64,000 nucleotides of DNA from assembly GCA_963706785.1 (NCBI GenBank), contig CAVPNJ010000004.1, positions 186,001 through 250,000 of the forward strand, written 5' to 3'. Positions 25,246 to 33,232 of the stretch are shown in pieces. The translations under genes were made by a program, and so were the position numbers. A model generated the notes under the pieces. That model was given only the letters and a program-made list of their open reading frames with translations, was not told the DNA's origin and did not search any database. This DNA is from Pollutimonas sp963706785 (GTDB taxonomy: Bacteria > Pseudomonadota > Gammaproteobacteria > Burkholderiales > Burkholderiaceae_B). The stretch's first letter is position 1; each line of letters opens with the position of its first letter.

Positions 25246-25902
25246 ATGGACGCCGATTTCTGGCTAGAGCGATGGCGTGAAGGACAAACCCGCTTTCATC
25301 AAAATCGTGTAACACCGTTACTGCCCAAATACTGGCCATCCCTATCATTGCCATCAAGCGCGCGAGTGCTGGTGCCGCTATGCGGTAAATCGCTAGACAT
25401 GGTGTGGCTCGCTGAACAGGGGTATCAGGTACTGGGTATCGAGCTAGCGCAATTGGCTATTGATCAGTTCTTTGCTGAAAACAGCCTTCAGCCGACAACT
25501 CACGAATCTAGTCTAGGTCGTCATCATATTGCAGGAAACATCGAGATCATTTGCGGCGACATTTTTGCACTCGATGTCGCCACTCTGAATTCATGCATAG
25601 GGGTGTACGATCGGGCAGCCCTTATCGCCCTGCCCACGGCTATGCGCAAACGCTATGTAGAGCACGTCTATGGGCAACTTCCGGAACAGTACCGTGGACT
25701 CTTGTTGACATTGGACTATCGCCAAGACCAAATGGAAGGACCACCCTTCTCTGTAGGCGATGCCGAGGTTCAGGCTATTTTCAGTCCACATTCCAAGGCG
25801 CAAATTCTCGACCGGCGAAATATTCTTGATAAAGAACCGAAATTTGCTGAACGCGGGCTGACAGAACTGGATACCGTCGTATATCGCCTTAACCGGGCTT
25901 AG
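25246..25902 (+). CDS. tpm: Thiopurine S-methyltransferase
   Basis: A 218-residue SAM-dependent methyltransferase. It starts MDADFWLERWREGQTRFHQ, the classic TPMT N-terminus, then RVLVPLCGKSLDMVWLAEQG (SAM-binding), VLGIELAQLAIDQFF and IGVYDRAALIALPTAMR. Bacterial TPMT methylates thiopurines, and related enzymes methylate selenium and tellurium compounds. The start follows TAAGGATTGCTTT; earlier codons in frame are low-complexity leader. Its stop overlaps that of the convergent RsuA-like gene by 4 bases. Confidence 0.92.
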   Translation: MDADFWLERWREGQTRFHQNRVTPLLPKYWPSLSLPSSARVLVPLCGKSLDMVWLAEQGYQVLGIELAQLAIDQFFAENSLQPTTHESSLGRHHIAGNIEIICGDIFALDVATLNSCIGVYDRAALIALPTAMRKRYVEHVYGQLPEQYRGLLLTLDYRQDQMEGPPFSVGDAEVQAIFSPHSKAQILDRRNILDKEPKFAERGLTELDTVVYRLNRA

Positions 25903-26624
25903 AAGCGTTCGTAACCCAACAGATAACGCCAATGACCAGGTGCAAGCCCGGCCATTGGCAAGCGCCCGATACGTATGCGTTTCATGCCCTTCATGGTCAG
26001 CCCTACTTGCTGGCACATGTCTTTGATCAATCCCTCTGGCGGATTTTTCAGTGCGAAACGCAAATGGGTCTCGTTTTGCCAGCTGACCTTGGCGGGAGGC
26101 AAAGGAGTCCCTCGCCACGAGAGTCCGTGATTCAGCAGCTTCAGGCCGTCAGGCGATATTTCGCCGGCAACTTCTACAACATACTCTTGCTCAATCCGCG
26201 GCGCATCCTGAACCAACTTGCGCTCGACGCCATACTCCTGGGTCAAGACAATTAAACCGCTGGCATCGGCGGCCAGCGGCATGGCCAGAGTCAAGCCCCG
26301 CAGGTCGACCTTTACCAAACGTCGCCCTGAACGATCGTCGGGTGCCTGATTCTGCGGTGTGATCAAATCGATCAAGGGGCTGGCACCGGTAGTGACGCTA
26401 TAGCCGGCAGGCTTATGCAGCAATATCGTCGCAGGCTGGTGGTCGTCTGCGCGAGCATTCTCTGATAGCTCAACTACTTGATGTAGCTCGATGCGATATC
26501 CCGGCTCTTCGACTACCCGGCCATCAACCTTGACCCAGCCCCCTTCGATATAGTTTTCGGCCTCCCGCCGCGAGCAGGAAAATTGGGCGGCAATATATTT
26601 GCTTAAGCGTACGGTATCGGTCAT
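25899..26624 (-). CDS. RsuA/RluF-like S4-domain protein lacking the catalytic Asp
   Basis: A 241-residue protein. An N-terminal S4 RNA-binding domain (LSKYIAAQFSCSRREAENYI, GGWVKVDGRVV) is followed by the pseudouridine synthase body (ILLHKPAGYSVTTG, ASGLIVLTQEYGVERKL, EYVVEVAGE). The family's GRLD motif carries the catalytic Asp just before D-x-S-G-L; here that stretch reads MPLAADASG, so the Asp position is Ala118 and the Gly-Arg are also changed. It probably still binds rRNA but may not isomerise uridine. Downstream motifs (LRFALKNPPEGLIKDMC, IRIGRLPMAGL) are well kept. Lies 5 bases from the next gene on the same strand. Confidence 0.88.
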   Translation of the reverse strand: MTDTVRLSKYIAAQFSCSRREAENYIEGGWVKVDGRVVEEPGYRIELHQVVELSENARADDHQPATILLHKPAGYSVTTGASPLIDLITPQNQAPDDRSGRRLVKVDLRGLTLAMPLAADASGLIVLTQEYGVERKLVQDAPRIEQEYVVEVAGEISPDGLKLLNHGLSWRGTPLPPAKVSWQNETHLRFALKNPPEGLIKDMCQQVGLTMKGMKRIRIGRLPMAGLAPGHWRYLLGYERF

Positions 26625-26629
26625 CGCGC

Positions 26630-27703
26630 CTACTCTACCAGACCAAGACCATTCAACGCGCCCAAGTTATCCGGCCAATGACGAGCGCGCGCGTTTTGCA
26701 ACAGGATGCGCGCCCATGCCACCCAGCCGCTCCATTCAATGCGCTTGTCCCATCCAGTGCCCCAGGCCTGCAAAGCCTGCAAGCCAGCAAGCGCCTGAGT
26801 TTCCGCAGTGGCAAAATCGCCCTGGGTAAGTGCTAATTGAGCCAGCAATAGACGTGGTTCGCCTACCCAGGGGTTGTGTTCGATGGTAGCTTCAAGCAAA
26901 TGCTGAGCCGTTTGCATCTCGGTAAGTGGGTGCATACGCGTGACAACCTGCCAATACAGGGCTGCGGCAGTGGCTTCGTGCCTAGCGTCAATGACATGCT
27001 TGCCATATCCGAAAGCCGGGGGAACGGGAATGCCGGTGTCCCCGGGAAGCGAATGTAGAGCGTGGATCAAGCGCGACAACATGTGAAGAATGTTCGCAGG
27101 CGGCTTCAGCGGGCCGGGCCATAGTGACGCCGCCCAATTCGATGCCAGTTCGCGGCGCTGTTGATAAGGATAAGCGGCAAAGATTTCATCTTGCCAGCTA
27201 TGCCATTGTTCGGCCACGTCGGCGACAGTGACCACAATGAACGCTGCGACCTGCCGGCGCGTCAAATGGAAAGTTTGGCCACCTTCACCGGCCAGCACCA
27301 AGCCATCGGCGCCGATTCCTTGTCCATCAAGGATAGCCTGGACAAACCGTGTCCGCGGCATGGCGCAAAACAAGCTGACCCACGCTTCGGCCTCTTCGCC
27401 CAAGACGGCGCGCAATGTGCCTCGTTCGCTTTCGCGGTCGAACAACGTCAAGTTGACATATTCATTACCGTAGACACTGTGGAACAAGCCCAAGAGGCGA
27501 ATTTCACGAGGCTGATTCCACAACACCAGACTGCGATACACGCCCAGCAAATGATGCTTGAATGTACCGGCCTTATGCCACGCCTCGCTAGCGCTGCGCT
27601 CAAAGAGCAGGTTCAACAACTCGGGCAAGTCCTCATCGATGGCGGTGTAGTTGTCACCTAACAGGGCAAGCGTGTGGGGATGTAGTTCGGGTGAAGTAGA
27701 CAT
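26630..27703 (-). CDS. Unassigned protein, possible HD-like (DUF6817-type) N-domain with TPR-like tail
   Basis: A 357-residue soluble protein. Residues 1-180 carry a helical domain with AGTFKHHLLGVYRSLVLW and LLGLFHSVYGNEYVNLTLF; the H-HL...H pattern resembles degenerate HD-phosphohydrolase domains, perhaps the DUF6817 type. The C-terminal part (about 250-340) looks like helical repeats of TPR type: ATAAALYWQVV, AQHLLEATIEHNPWVGEP, LLLAQLALTQGDFATAETQAL. I am not sure of either. It precedes the RsuA-like gene by 5 bases and may be co-transcribed. The next gene upstream is divergent. Confidence 0.6.
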   Translation of the reverse strand: MSTSPELHPHTLALLGDNYTAIDEDLPELLNLLFERSASEAWHKAGTFKHHLLGVYRSLVLWNQPREIRLLGLFHSVYGNEYVNLTLFDRESERGTLRAVLGEEAEAWVSLFCAMPRTRFVQAILDGQGIGADGLVLAGEGGQTFHLTRRQVAAFIVVTVADVAEQWHSWQDEIFAAYPYQQRRELASNWAASLWPGPLKPPANILHMLSRLIHALHSLPGDTGIPVPPAFGYGKHVIDARHEATAAALYWQVVTRMHPLTEMQTAQHLLEATIEHNPWVGEPRLLLAQLALTQGDFATAETQALAGLQALQAWGTGWDKRIEWSGWVAWARILLQNARARHWPDNLGALNGLGLVE

Positions 27704-27815
27704 TTATGCAGGCTTTGAAACGTAATAATGGTAGCGCGATATGCTAGTAACTATCATGTTAATGCCAAATCTATATTTCTTTCGGTAATGAACATATAAG
27801 CGGACCGGTTTTCGA

Positions 27816-27838
27816 ATTTTAGGGTTTATACCTAAAAT
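27816..27838. promoter_or_regulatory. Inverted repeat upstream of the MetQ-like gene
   Basis: ATTTTAGG, seven bases, CCTAAAAT: perfect 8-bp arms, 79 bases before the MetQ-like start and 113 bases from the divergent gene. Position and symmetry suit a repressor site; the protein is unknown. Confidence 0.45.
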
Positions 27839-27917
27839 GGTATCGTTGAATCGTTACGTAGTACGCTTTCCCGAATTTGCTTCAAAGAGCATCCCTTCCT
27901 TTCACAAAGAATTCCAT

Positions 27918-28739
27918 ATGCAAAAATTCCAGCGCCGCCCTTTTCAAACATTGCGTCAATCACTGGTCGCCGCGTCGATATCGCTAGGCTTGCTCGTAGC
28001 CCCGGCAATGGCCGCCGATAAACCACTACACGTTGGCGTCACGGCGGGGCCTCATGCGCAGATCGGCGACGTGGCTAAACAAGTTGCGGAAAAAGCTGGC
28101 TTGCCAGTGAAATTGACCGAGTTCAGCGATTTCATTCAACCCAACGCTGCACTAGATGCCGGCGATCTGGATATCAATATCTATCAGCACCGCCCATTCC
28201 TTGAGTCCCAGAATAGCGCGCGCGGCTACAAGCTCGTACCGGTGGCAAGTGCGGTCGTCCAGCAAATGGGTATCTACTCGCGCAAGCACAAAGCCATCGC
28301 AGATCTTCCCATGGGCGCCCGCATTGCCATTCCAAACGATCCGACCAATGGTGCGCGGGCCCTTCTGGTGTTACAAGCCGCTAAACTGATCAAACTTAAA
28401 GACGGCATTACCGCCAAAGCGTCCCTGTTCGACATCGTTGAGAATACGAAGAAGCTTAAATTTGTCGAGATAGAAGCGGCCCAACTGCCCCACTCGCTAA
28501 GCGACGTCGACGCGGCTGCAGTCAATTCAGCCTACGCCATACCTGCCGGGCTTTCCCCGGCCAAGGATTCTTTAGCCCTGGAAAGCCAGGACGCTGAATT
28601 CGCGGTAGTTGTGATCGCGGCCCGTCAAGATAATAAAGACGATCCCCGCATTGGCCAATTCATCAAGGCGTATCAATCGGAAGAAGTCAAGCAGTTCATC
28701 GAAAAGACCTTCCCCGGCGCGTATACCACCGCCTGGTAA
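27918..28739 (+). CDS. NlpA/MetQ family substrate-binding protein
   Basis: A 273-residue periplasmic receptor of the NlpA (methionine-type) family. Motifs are LHVGVTAGPHAQIGDVAKQ, VKLTEFSDFIQPNAALDAGD, IYQHRPFLESQN and IAIPNDPTNGARALLVLQ. Most MetQ proteins are lipoproteins; here the signal ends AMA-AD with no lipobox Cys, so it is a soluble periplasmic protein. No MetN or MetI gene is adjacent, so it must share a distant importer. The start is the ATG before MQKFQRRPFQ; 27 codons of open frame upstream look like leader. Confidence 0.9.
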   Translation: MQKFQRRPFQTLRQSLVAASISLGLLVAPAMAADKPLHVGVTAGPHAQIGDVAKQVAEKAGLPVKLTEFSDFIQPNAALDAGDLDINIYQHRPFLESQNSARGYKLVPVASAVVQQMGIYSRKHKAIADLPMGARIAIPNDPTNGARALLVLQAAKLIKLKDGITAKASLFDIVENTKKLKFVEIEAAQLPHSLSDVDAAAVNSAYAIPAGLSPAKDSLALESQDAEFAVVVIAARQDNKDDPRIGQFIKAYQSEEVKQFIEKTFPGAYTTAW

Positions 28740-28753
28740 TTAACGAAGCAATG

Positions 28754-28791
28754 CTCCCAGCGCCCGCGCGATTTTCAGGCGCGGGTGGGAG
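28754..28791 (+). terminator. Terminator after the MetQ-like gene
   Basis: CTCCCAGCGCCCGCGC, loop, then GCGCGGGTGGGAG, a GC-rich stem with a bulge about 15 bases after the stop. ATTTTGCTCTTCTTG follows, moderately T-rich. Confidence 0.6.
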
Positions 28792-28819
28792 ATTTTGCTC
28801 TTCTTGACTGTTTGCCAAT

Positions 28820-29710
28820 CTAGCCGATTTGGTGAAATTTGCCGGCCTGAAAGTCAGCCACCGCTTGGTAGAGTTCCTGGGTAGTGTTCATGACAAAGGG
28901 ACCGTGTTGCGCGATAGGCTCGTTTAGCGGTACCCCTGCAATTAATAGCGCCCGGGCAGGTTTTTCAGCCTGAATAACCACCCCATCAGCTTCAGAGTCA
29001 TTTCCCAGTACGGCCATACGCTGAGAGGCTACTGACTGGCCGTCAATCTGCACCTCTCCCCGGTAAACATAGACGAAGGCATTCAACGACGCGGGTAAGG
29101 TTTGCTTAAACGATCCCGGCCCATCGAAATGAATATCGATATATAGAGGATGTGTGATGTCACGCTGCACCGCGCCCGCCAAACCATGGCTACTACCAGC
29201 AATTACACGGGCCACGACGCCATCTTCCAGATGTAGCTCAGGGATGTCCTGGCTTTGAATATCGCGATAGCGGGGAGCTGTCATCTTGTCTTTAGCAGGC
29301 AAATTCAGCCACAACTGAAACCCTTCCATGCGACCTTGTTCCTGCTCTGGAAGCTCGGAATGTACGAGCCCCCGGCCGGCAGTCATCCATTGCACACCCC
29401 CATTTTGCAGCAAACCCTCATTGCCGCCGCTATCGCGATGCCGCATCCGCCCCGCAATCATGTAGGTCACGGTTTCGAAACCGCGGTGAGGATGGTCAGG
29501 AAAGCCGCCAATATAGTCGTCGGGATTATCCGTGCCGAAGCTGTCGAGCATCAGAAAGGGATCCAGTCGCTTTTGTAAATTAGACGTCAGCACACGTGTC
29601 AACTTGACTCCTGCGCCATCCGAAGTGGCTGTGCCTTGTACCACAGTTTCCACGCTGCGCGAGCGTTTCACGTTTTCAACTGTTGCGGTAAAAGTCGTAT
29701 GAGGCTTCAT
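28820..29710 (-). CDS. Pirin family protein
   Basis: A 296-residue bicupin. The metal-binding segment reads FPDHPHRGFETVTYMIAG, followed by MRHRDSGGNEGLLQNGGVQ and WMTAGRGLVHSELPE; a second cupin ends near HGPFVMNTTQELYQA. Bacterial pirins such as YhhW have quercetinase activity or act in stress, but the substrate here is unknown. The protein length matches the family. Stands alone on the minus strand with its stop close to the convergent MetQ-like gene. Confidence 0.92.
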   Translation of the reverse strand: MKPHTTFTATVENVKRSRSVETVVQGTATSDGAGVKLTRVLTSNLQKRLDPFLMLDSFGTDNPDDYIGGFPDHPHRGFETVTYMIAGRMRHRDSGGNEGLLQNGGVQWMTAGRGLVHSELPEQEQGRMEGFQLWLNLPAKDKMTAPRYRDIQSQDIPELHLEDGVVARVIAGSSHGLAGAVQRDITHPLYIDIHFDGPGSFKQTLPASLNAFVYVYRGEVQIDGQSVASQRMAVLGNDSEADGVVIQAEKPARALLIAGVPLNEPIAQHGPFVMNTTQELYQAVADFQAGKFHQIG

Positions 29711-29823
29711 TTGAACTCCGATGAGCGATTAATAATTCATTATAAATATCAATCCATCTGGCGTTAAGTCGTCGATAACGAGACCTATTGTTCTATTTTT
29801 GTAGCCAATAACGACATCCTGCC

Positions 29824-30750
29824 TTACGAAAAATTAGTCGCCGCACGTGGTACCGCCTCGGGCTGGGCTGCCGTTGTAGCGACATAAGCTGCCTTTGATA
29901 GGACTTCCAGTGGGCCGACTCTACGTACGACATCGACTTGATCGCGGTTTCGAACATATAGTGAACCGCCATATGCGAGCGCGTTTACCGATACGTCATA
30001 TGAGTGTTCGCGGCTACGCGGCACCACAAGCATCCATCCATTGTCGGCAAGTAGATTGAACGGTGGCAACAGGCCGTCGTCACCAGGAAACAAACCGAGC
30101 TGCTGACAGGCCGCTGTAAACGCCTTAAGCAAACTGGAGGCCGAAGTATTCACCATCGTACCGAGGCCGCATTGGACCCGGACAAATATATGCTTCACAG
30201 GCAGTTGAGGGTGAATAGCCATGGCCTGTTCCGATAGACCTGCGGGTAAGCCCGGCACGAGGAATTTCAGGCTGGCATTCCCCTGCACCGCGGGGATCCA
30301 TTGCAAATGCTTGTGTCGCTGACTGGCGCCTGCCTCAGTCCCGCCGTTGTAAAAACCGACGCCGCCCGAGCCGGACATAACAAAGGATATTGCAGTGAAG
30401 TCAGAAAGGGCGAGCGGAGCACGCTGCTCATCGAAGTGACGCCGAGCCAAAACGAGATGGCGATCACACACCGGGTACTTGTTCAGGATGGCTACATGGT
30501 GGTCGCCCACTGGACCAACAGTGAGCGCCGGATCCGGAGAAAGGAATGGATTGAAGTTGGGATCACGAGGACCGCCAGGCATGGAAACTTTTTCGGCGTC
30601 TTTTGCGGGTAAAGACGAGACCCAACGCACAGTGAACGGCAGGCCCTCTTCAATGATCTCGATCTGCTCGGCGTTGATGGGTTGCAAAACCCCCGAATTT
30701 CGCGCATCGGCACTGCGCAGGTCAACGGATTGCATGAAAGCAGTGGTCAT
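29824..30750 (-). CDS. ATP adenylyltransferase / Ap4A phosphorylase-like protein
   Basis: A 308-residue cytoplasmic enzyme similar to yeast-type Ap4A phosphorylase (Apa1/2). It contains NPFLSPDPALTVGPVGDHHV, LNKYPVCDRHLVLARRHFDEQ and the HIT-like catalytic segment GASQRHKHLQW. These enzymes split diadenosine tetraphosphate with phosphate, or make ATP from ADP-sulfate. Length and motif order agree with the family. It stands alone between the pirin gene and the lipid transport operon. Confidence 0.85.
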   Translation of the reverse strand: MTTAFMQSVDLRSADARNSGVLQPINAEQIEIIEEGLPFTVRWVSSLPAKDAEKVSMPGGPRDPNFNPFLSPDPALTVGPVGDHHVAILNKYPVCDRHLVLARRHFDEQRAPLALSDFTAISFVMSGSGGVGFYNGGTEAGASQRHKHLQWIPAVQGNASLKFLVPGLPAGLSEQAMAIHPQLPVKHIFVRVQCGLGTMVNTSASSLLKAFTAACQQLGLFPGDDGLLPPFNLLADNGWMLVVPRSREHSYDVSVNALAYGGSLYVRNRDQVDVVRRVGPLEVLSKAAYVATTAAQPEAVPRAATNFS

Positions 30751-30846
30751 GTCGCCCCCTTTTCTAATTGATTTTGATTTTCTCCGGATTATCTAGTGAT
30801 ACTCCGAAAGAAAAGTCCTGCACCCATTGTAGGTTACACCGCCCAC

Positions 30847-31491
30847 TTATTTTTTTGTCTTGGTATTGACAGCCCCTTGTTGCACTACCCATTGCCGTAC
30901 CTGCGCCGATAATTGATCAATAGCAACCTCAAAGGCAGCAATGACTTCAGGAACTTCCTTCCCATCGACCGCCTGCCGAATCTCAAAACTGCGTGCGGAA
31001 ACAAGACGATTGGTTGCTTCCTGGGTTAGTGTGGCATCCAGACGAATACGCACTGCTGGAGCCTCATCAACGTATTCCACCTGAAATGCGATTAGATCGC
31101 CGCCAAGCTCATAATCGGCCTGCCCGTTACTTACATCTGTGCTGACAGAGGCTAAGGCGCCGCTGGCGCGAAACGCAGCAGTTAAATAGTTTCTAACCAA
31201 GATAGGCGCCGGATCGCTCCAGCGAGCTTTGCTATATGCGCTGACTTGATTTGGCTCGGGTAACACCAGCACGCGCATACTATCGATGACTTGGCTGCTG
31301 TAAGGCGTCGCAATACGTAAGCTCCACGGTACCGGACGGGATTGAGCCCTTTTTTCCATTGATGGCGCCTGAAGCTGGTACACGGTAAGTGTTTCAGGTT
31401 TCGGCAATACCGAACAAGCAGATAAAAATCCCATTGCCGTGATCAGTAAGTAACGATTAATGGACGTGCTTGCCGATAAGGGGCGTGTCAT
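30847..31491 (-). CDS. ABC-type lipid transport auxiliary lipoprotein (PqiC/YmbA-like)
   Basis: A 214-residue outer-membrane lipoprotein. The lipobox is GFLSACS at about residue 25, followed by VYQLQAP and the ABC_trans_aux domain (VLVLPEPNQVSAYSKARWSD, VRNYLTAAFRASGALASVS). Homologues pair with MCE proteins to move phospholipid between the membranes. Last of four overlapping genes (start overlaps the MCE stop by 4 bases). Its acting place is the inner face of the outer membrane. Confidence 0.9.
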   Translation of the reverse strand: MTRPLSASTSINRYLLITAMGFLSACSVLPKPETLTVYQLQAPSMEKRAQSRPVPWSLRIATPYSSQVIDSMRVLVLPEPNQVSAYSKARWSDPAPILVRNYLTAAFRASGALASVSTDVSNGQADYELGGDLIAFQVEYVDEAPAVRIRLDATLTQEATNRLVSARSFEIRQAVDGKEVPEVIAAFEVAIDQLSAQVRQWVVQQGAVNTKTKK

Positions 31492-32426
31492 GGCTTGAAC
31501 TCCTGTATCTTGTCACGGCCGAGCAAATAGTTGGAGGGATTGTCTTGAAGACGTCGCGTAACTACCTTCATAGAAGCGAGCGTACTGCGTAGTTCCTGCA
31601 AGGCAGGGCCGAGTTCTCCGAACCCCTGCAAACCGCGTCCTAGTGCGCCTCTGTGGTCATCAATCAATTTGCTGATGCTTACGCTGGATTTCTCCAAGGC
31701 GGCAATCGCGCGCTGTGCGCTGTTCAAGCTGTCTGCACCCTGCTTTTGTACCAGAGCATCTGTATTGCGCATCAGGCTGCTTGCCTCTTTAAATGCGGCG
31801 CTTGCGTCTCTACTGGTTGTGGCCAGGGTTTGCAGCAATGTGCTCAGGTCGCCGCGCGGATCCGCAATGGAACTAGTAAGTTGCTCGAGGTGCTGCAATG
31901 TATTGCTCAGGCGCTGTGCGTTCTCGGATGACAAGAACATATTGGCGTTTAGAACCAGCTCGGTAACATTCGACATGAAGTTATCGCTATTCGCGAGCAA
32001 CTGGGAAATTGGCGAGGGCGTCGCCACGATTATGGGATCTTCGCCACCTTTTCCTTGCAGCGGCGGGCTATCAGGGCTGCCGCCGCTGAGCCCAATAACC
32101 GATACACCAGTAATACCCGTCAGCACCAGACGCGCCCGTGTGTCTTCTTTCACCGGGATATTGCCGTCTATGCTAATACGCGCCAGCACCCTGTTCGGAT
32201 TCTCCGGGTCAAGCGACAGATTGGTCACGTCGCCGACTTTTATCCCACTGTACTGAACCGCCCCCCCCTGAGATAAGCCCCGGACTGCCTCATTGAAAAC
32301 GACAGTGTAATGACGCTGCGCAACATCGTTGCTCGACTTGCCCAGCCACAAGACAAACAATAAGGCGGCCGCCGTGACGATTATCGTAAAAAGCCCAATT
32401 AGCACATGATGCGCGCGCGGTTCCAT
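31488..32426 (-). CDS. MlaD-type MCE domain protein
   Basis: A 312-residue membrane-anchored lipid carrier. One N-terminal helix (VLIGLFTIIVTAAALLFVLW) precedes a single MCE domain (FNEAVRGLSQGGAVQYSGIK, VGDVTNLSLD, ARLVLTGITGVSVIGLSGG). A long helical C-terminal part follows, as in Pqi/Mla relatives that span the periplasm. The ATG (32426) overlaps the stop of the ATPase gene as TAATG, with GGAGATCACATA before it. The open frame goes further upstream, but that part lies inside the ATPase gene and has no family similarity. Confidence 0.9.
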   Translation of the reverse strand: MEPRAHHVLIGLFTIIVTAAALLFVLWLGKSSNDVAQRHYTVVFNEAVRGLSQGGAVQYSGIKVGDVTNLSLDPENPNRVLARISIDGNIPVKEDTRARLVLTGITGVSVIGLSGGSPDSPPLQGKGGEDPIIVATPSPISQLLANSDNFMSNVTELVLNANMFLSSENAQRLSNTLQHLEQLTSSIADPRGDLSTLLQTLATTSRDASAAFKEASSLMRNTDALVQKQGADSLNSAQRAIAALEKSSVSISKLIDDHRGALGRGLQGFGELGPALQELRSTLASMKVVTRRLQDNPSNYLLGRDKIQEFKP

Positions 32427-33232
32427 TATGTGATCTCCTTGGCCCGCTCGGTAGCATACGCGGCTGCGCGCCCGCGCGGTCCATGAAAGTACTGCTGTAC
32501 CCAAGGGTCTTGCGTCATTTCAACGACGTCGAGCCGGTCGGCAACGAGAACTTGCTTATTCGATAAGACGGCGACCCGATCACAAATGGTGTAAAGAGTA
32601 TCCAGGTCGTGGGTCACCAGGAAAACAGTCAAGCCTAAGGCGTCGCGCAAGGTGACGATTAGTTGATCAAAAGCGCCGGCGCCGATAGGATCAAGACCAG
32701 CGGTAGGCTCATCTAAAAACAAAATCGCCGGATCCAGCGCCAAGGCCCTGGCCAAGGCTGCACGCTTAATCATACCGCCCGACAAAGAAGCGGGATATTG
32801 CGCGCCCGCGCCGGCCGGCAGACCGGCCAATGCTATCTTAAGCGCCGCCAAGTGCTCGGCATCTGCCCGACTAAGCTTGGCATGCTCTATTAGCGGCATG
32901 GCGATATTTTCGATCACCGTCAAAGAAGAAAAAAGCGCACCCCGTTGAAACAATACACCGAACCGGCTCTCCACCTGACTGCGTTTTTCAGGAGCCAGCG
33001 TAAGCATATTCTCGTTGAAAATATGCACGGCCCCTTCGACCGGCCGCTGCAATCCGACAATCGAGCGCAGTAAGACAGATTTTCCAGTACCGGACCCGCC
33101 GACAACGCCAAGCACTTCACCTTTATACACGTCGAGATTCAGTTGCTGGTGCACGGTGCGGTCACCAAAGCGATTAGTCAGGCCCTGAACTCTCACGATG
33201 ACGTTATCGTCGGACTGTGCGCCTTGCATCAC
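32426..33232 (-). CDS. MlaF-type ABC transporter ATP-binding protein
   Basis: A 268-residue ATPase. Walker A is GGSGTGKSVLLRS, the signature LSGGMIKRAALARAL and Walker B AILFLDEPTAGLDP, with the Met-Ile-Lys signature form typical of the Mla/Ttg2 family. It powers the MlaE-like permease next to it. The start overlaps the permease stop by 4 bases (ATGA), so all four genes of this operon are translationally coupled. Confidence 0.92.
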   Translation of the reverse strand: MMQGAQSDDNVIVRVQGLTNRFGDRTVHQQLNLDVYKGEVLGVVGGSGTGKSVLLRSIVGLQRPVEGAVHIFNENMLTLAPEKRSQVESRFGVLFQRGALFSSLTVIENIAMPLIEHAKLSRADAEHLAALKIALAGLPAGAGAQYPASLSGGMIKRAALARALALDPAILFLDEPTAGLDPIGAGAFDQLIVTLRDALGLTVFLVTHDLDTLYTICDRVAVLSNKQVLVADRLDVVEMTQDPWVQQYFHGPRGRAAAYATERAKEIT

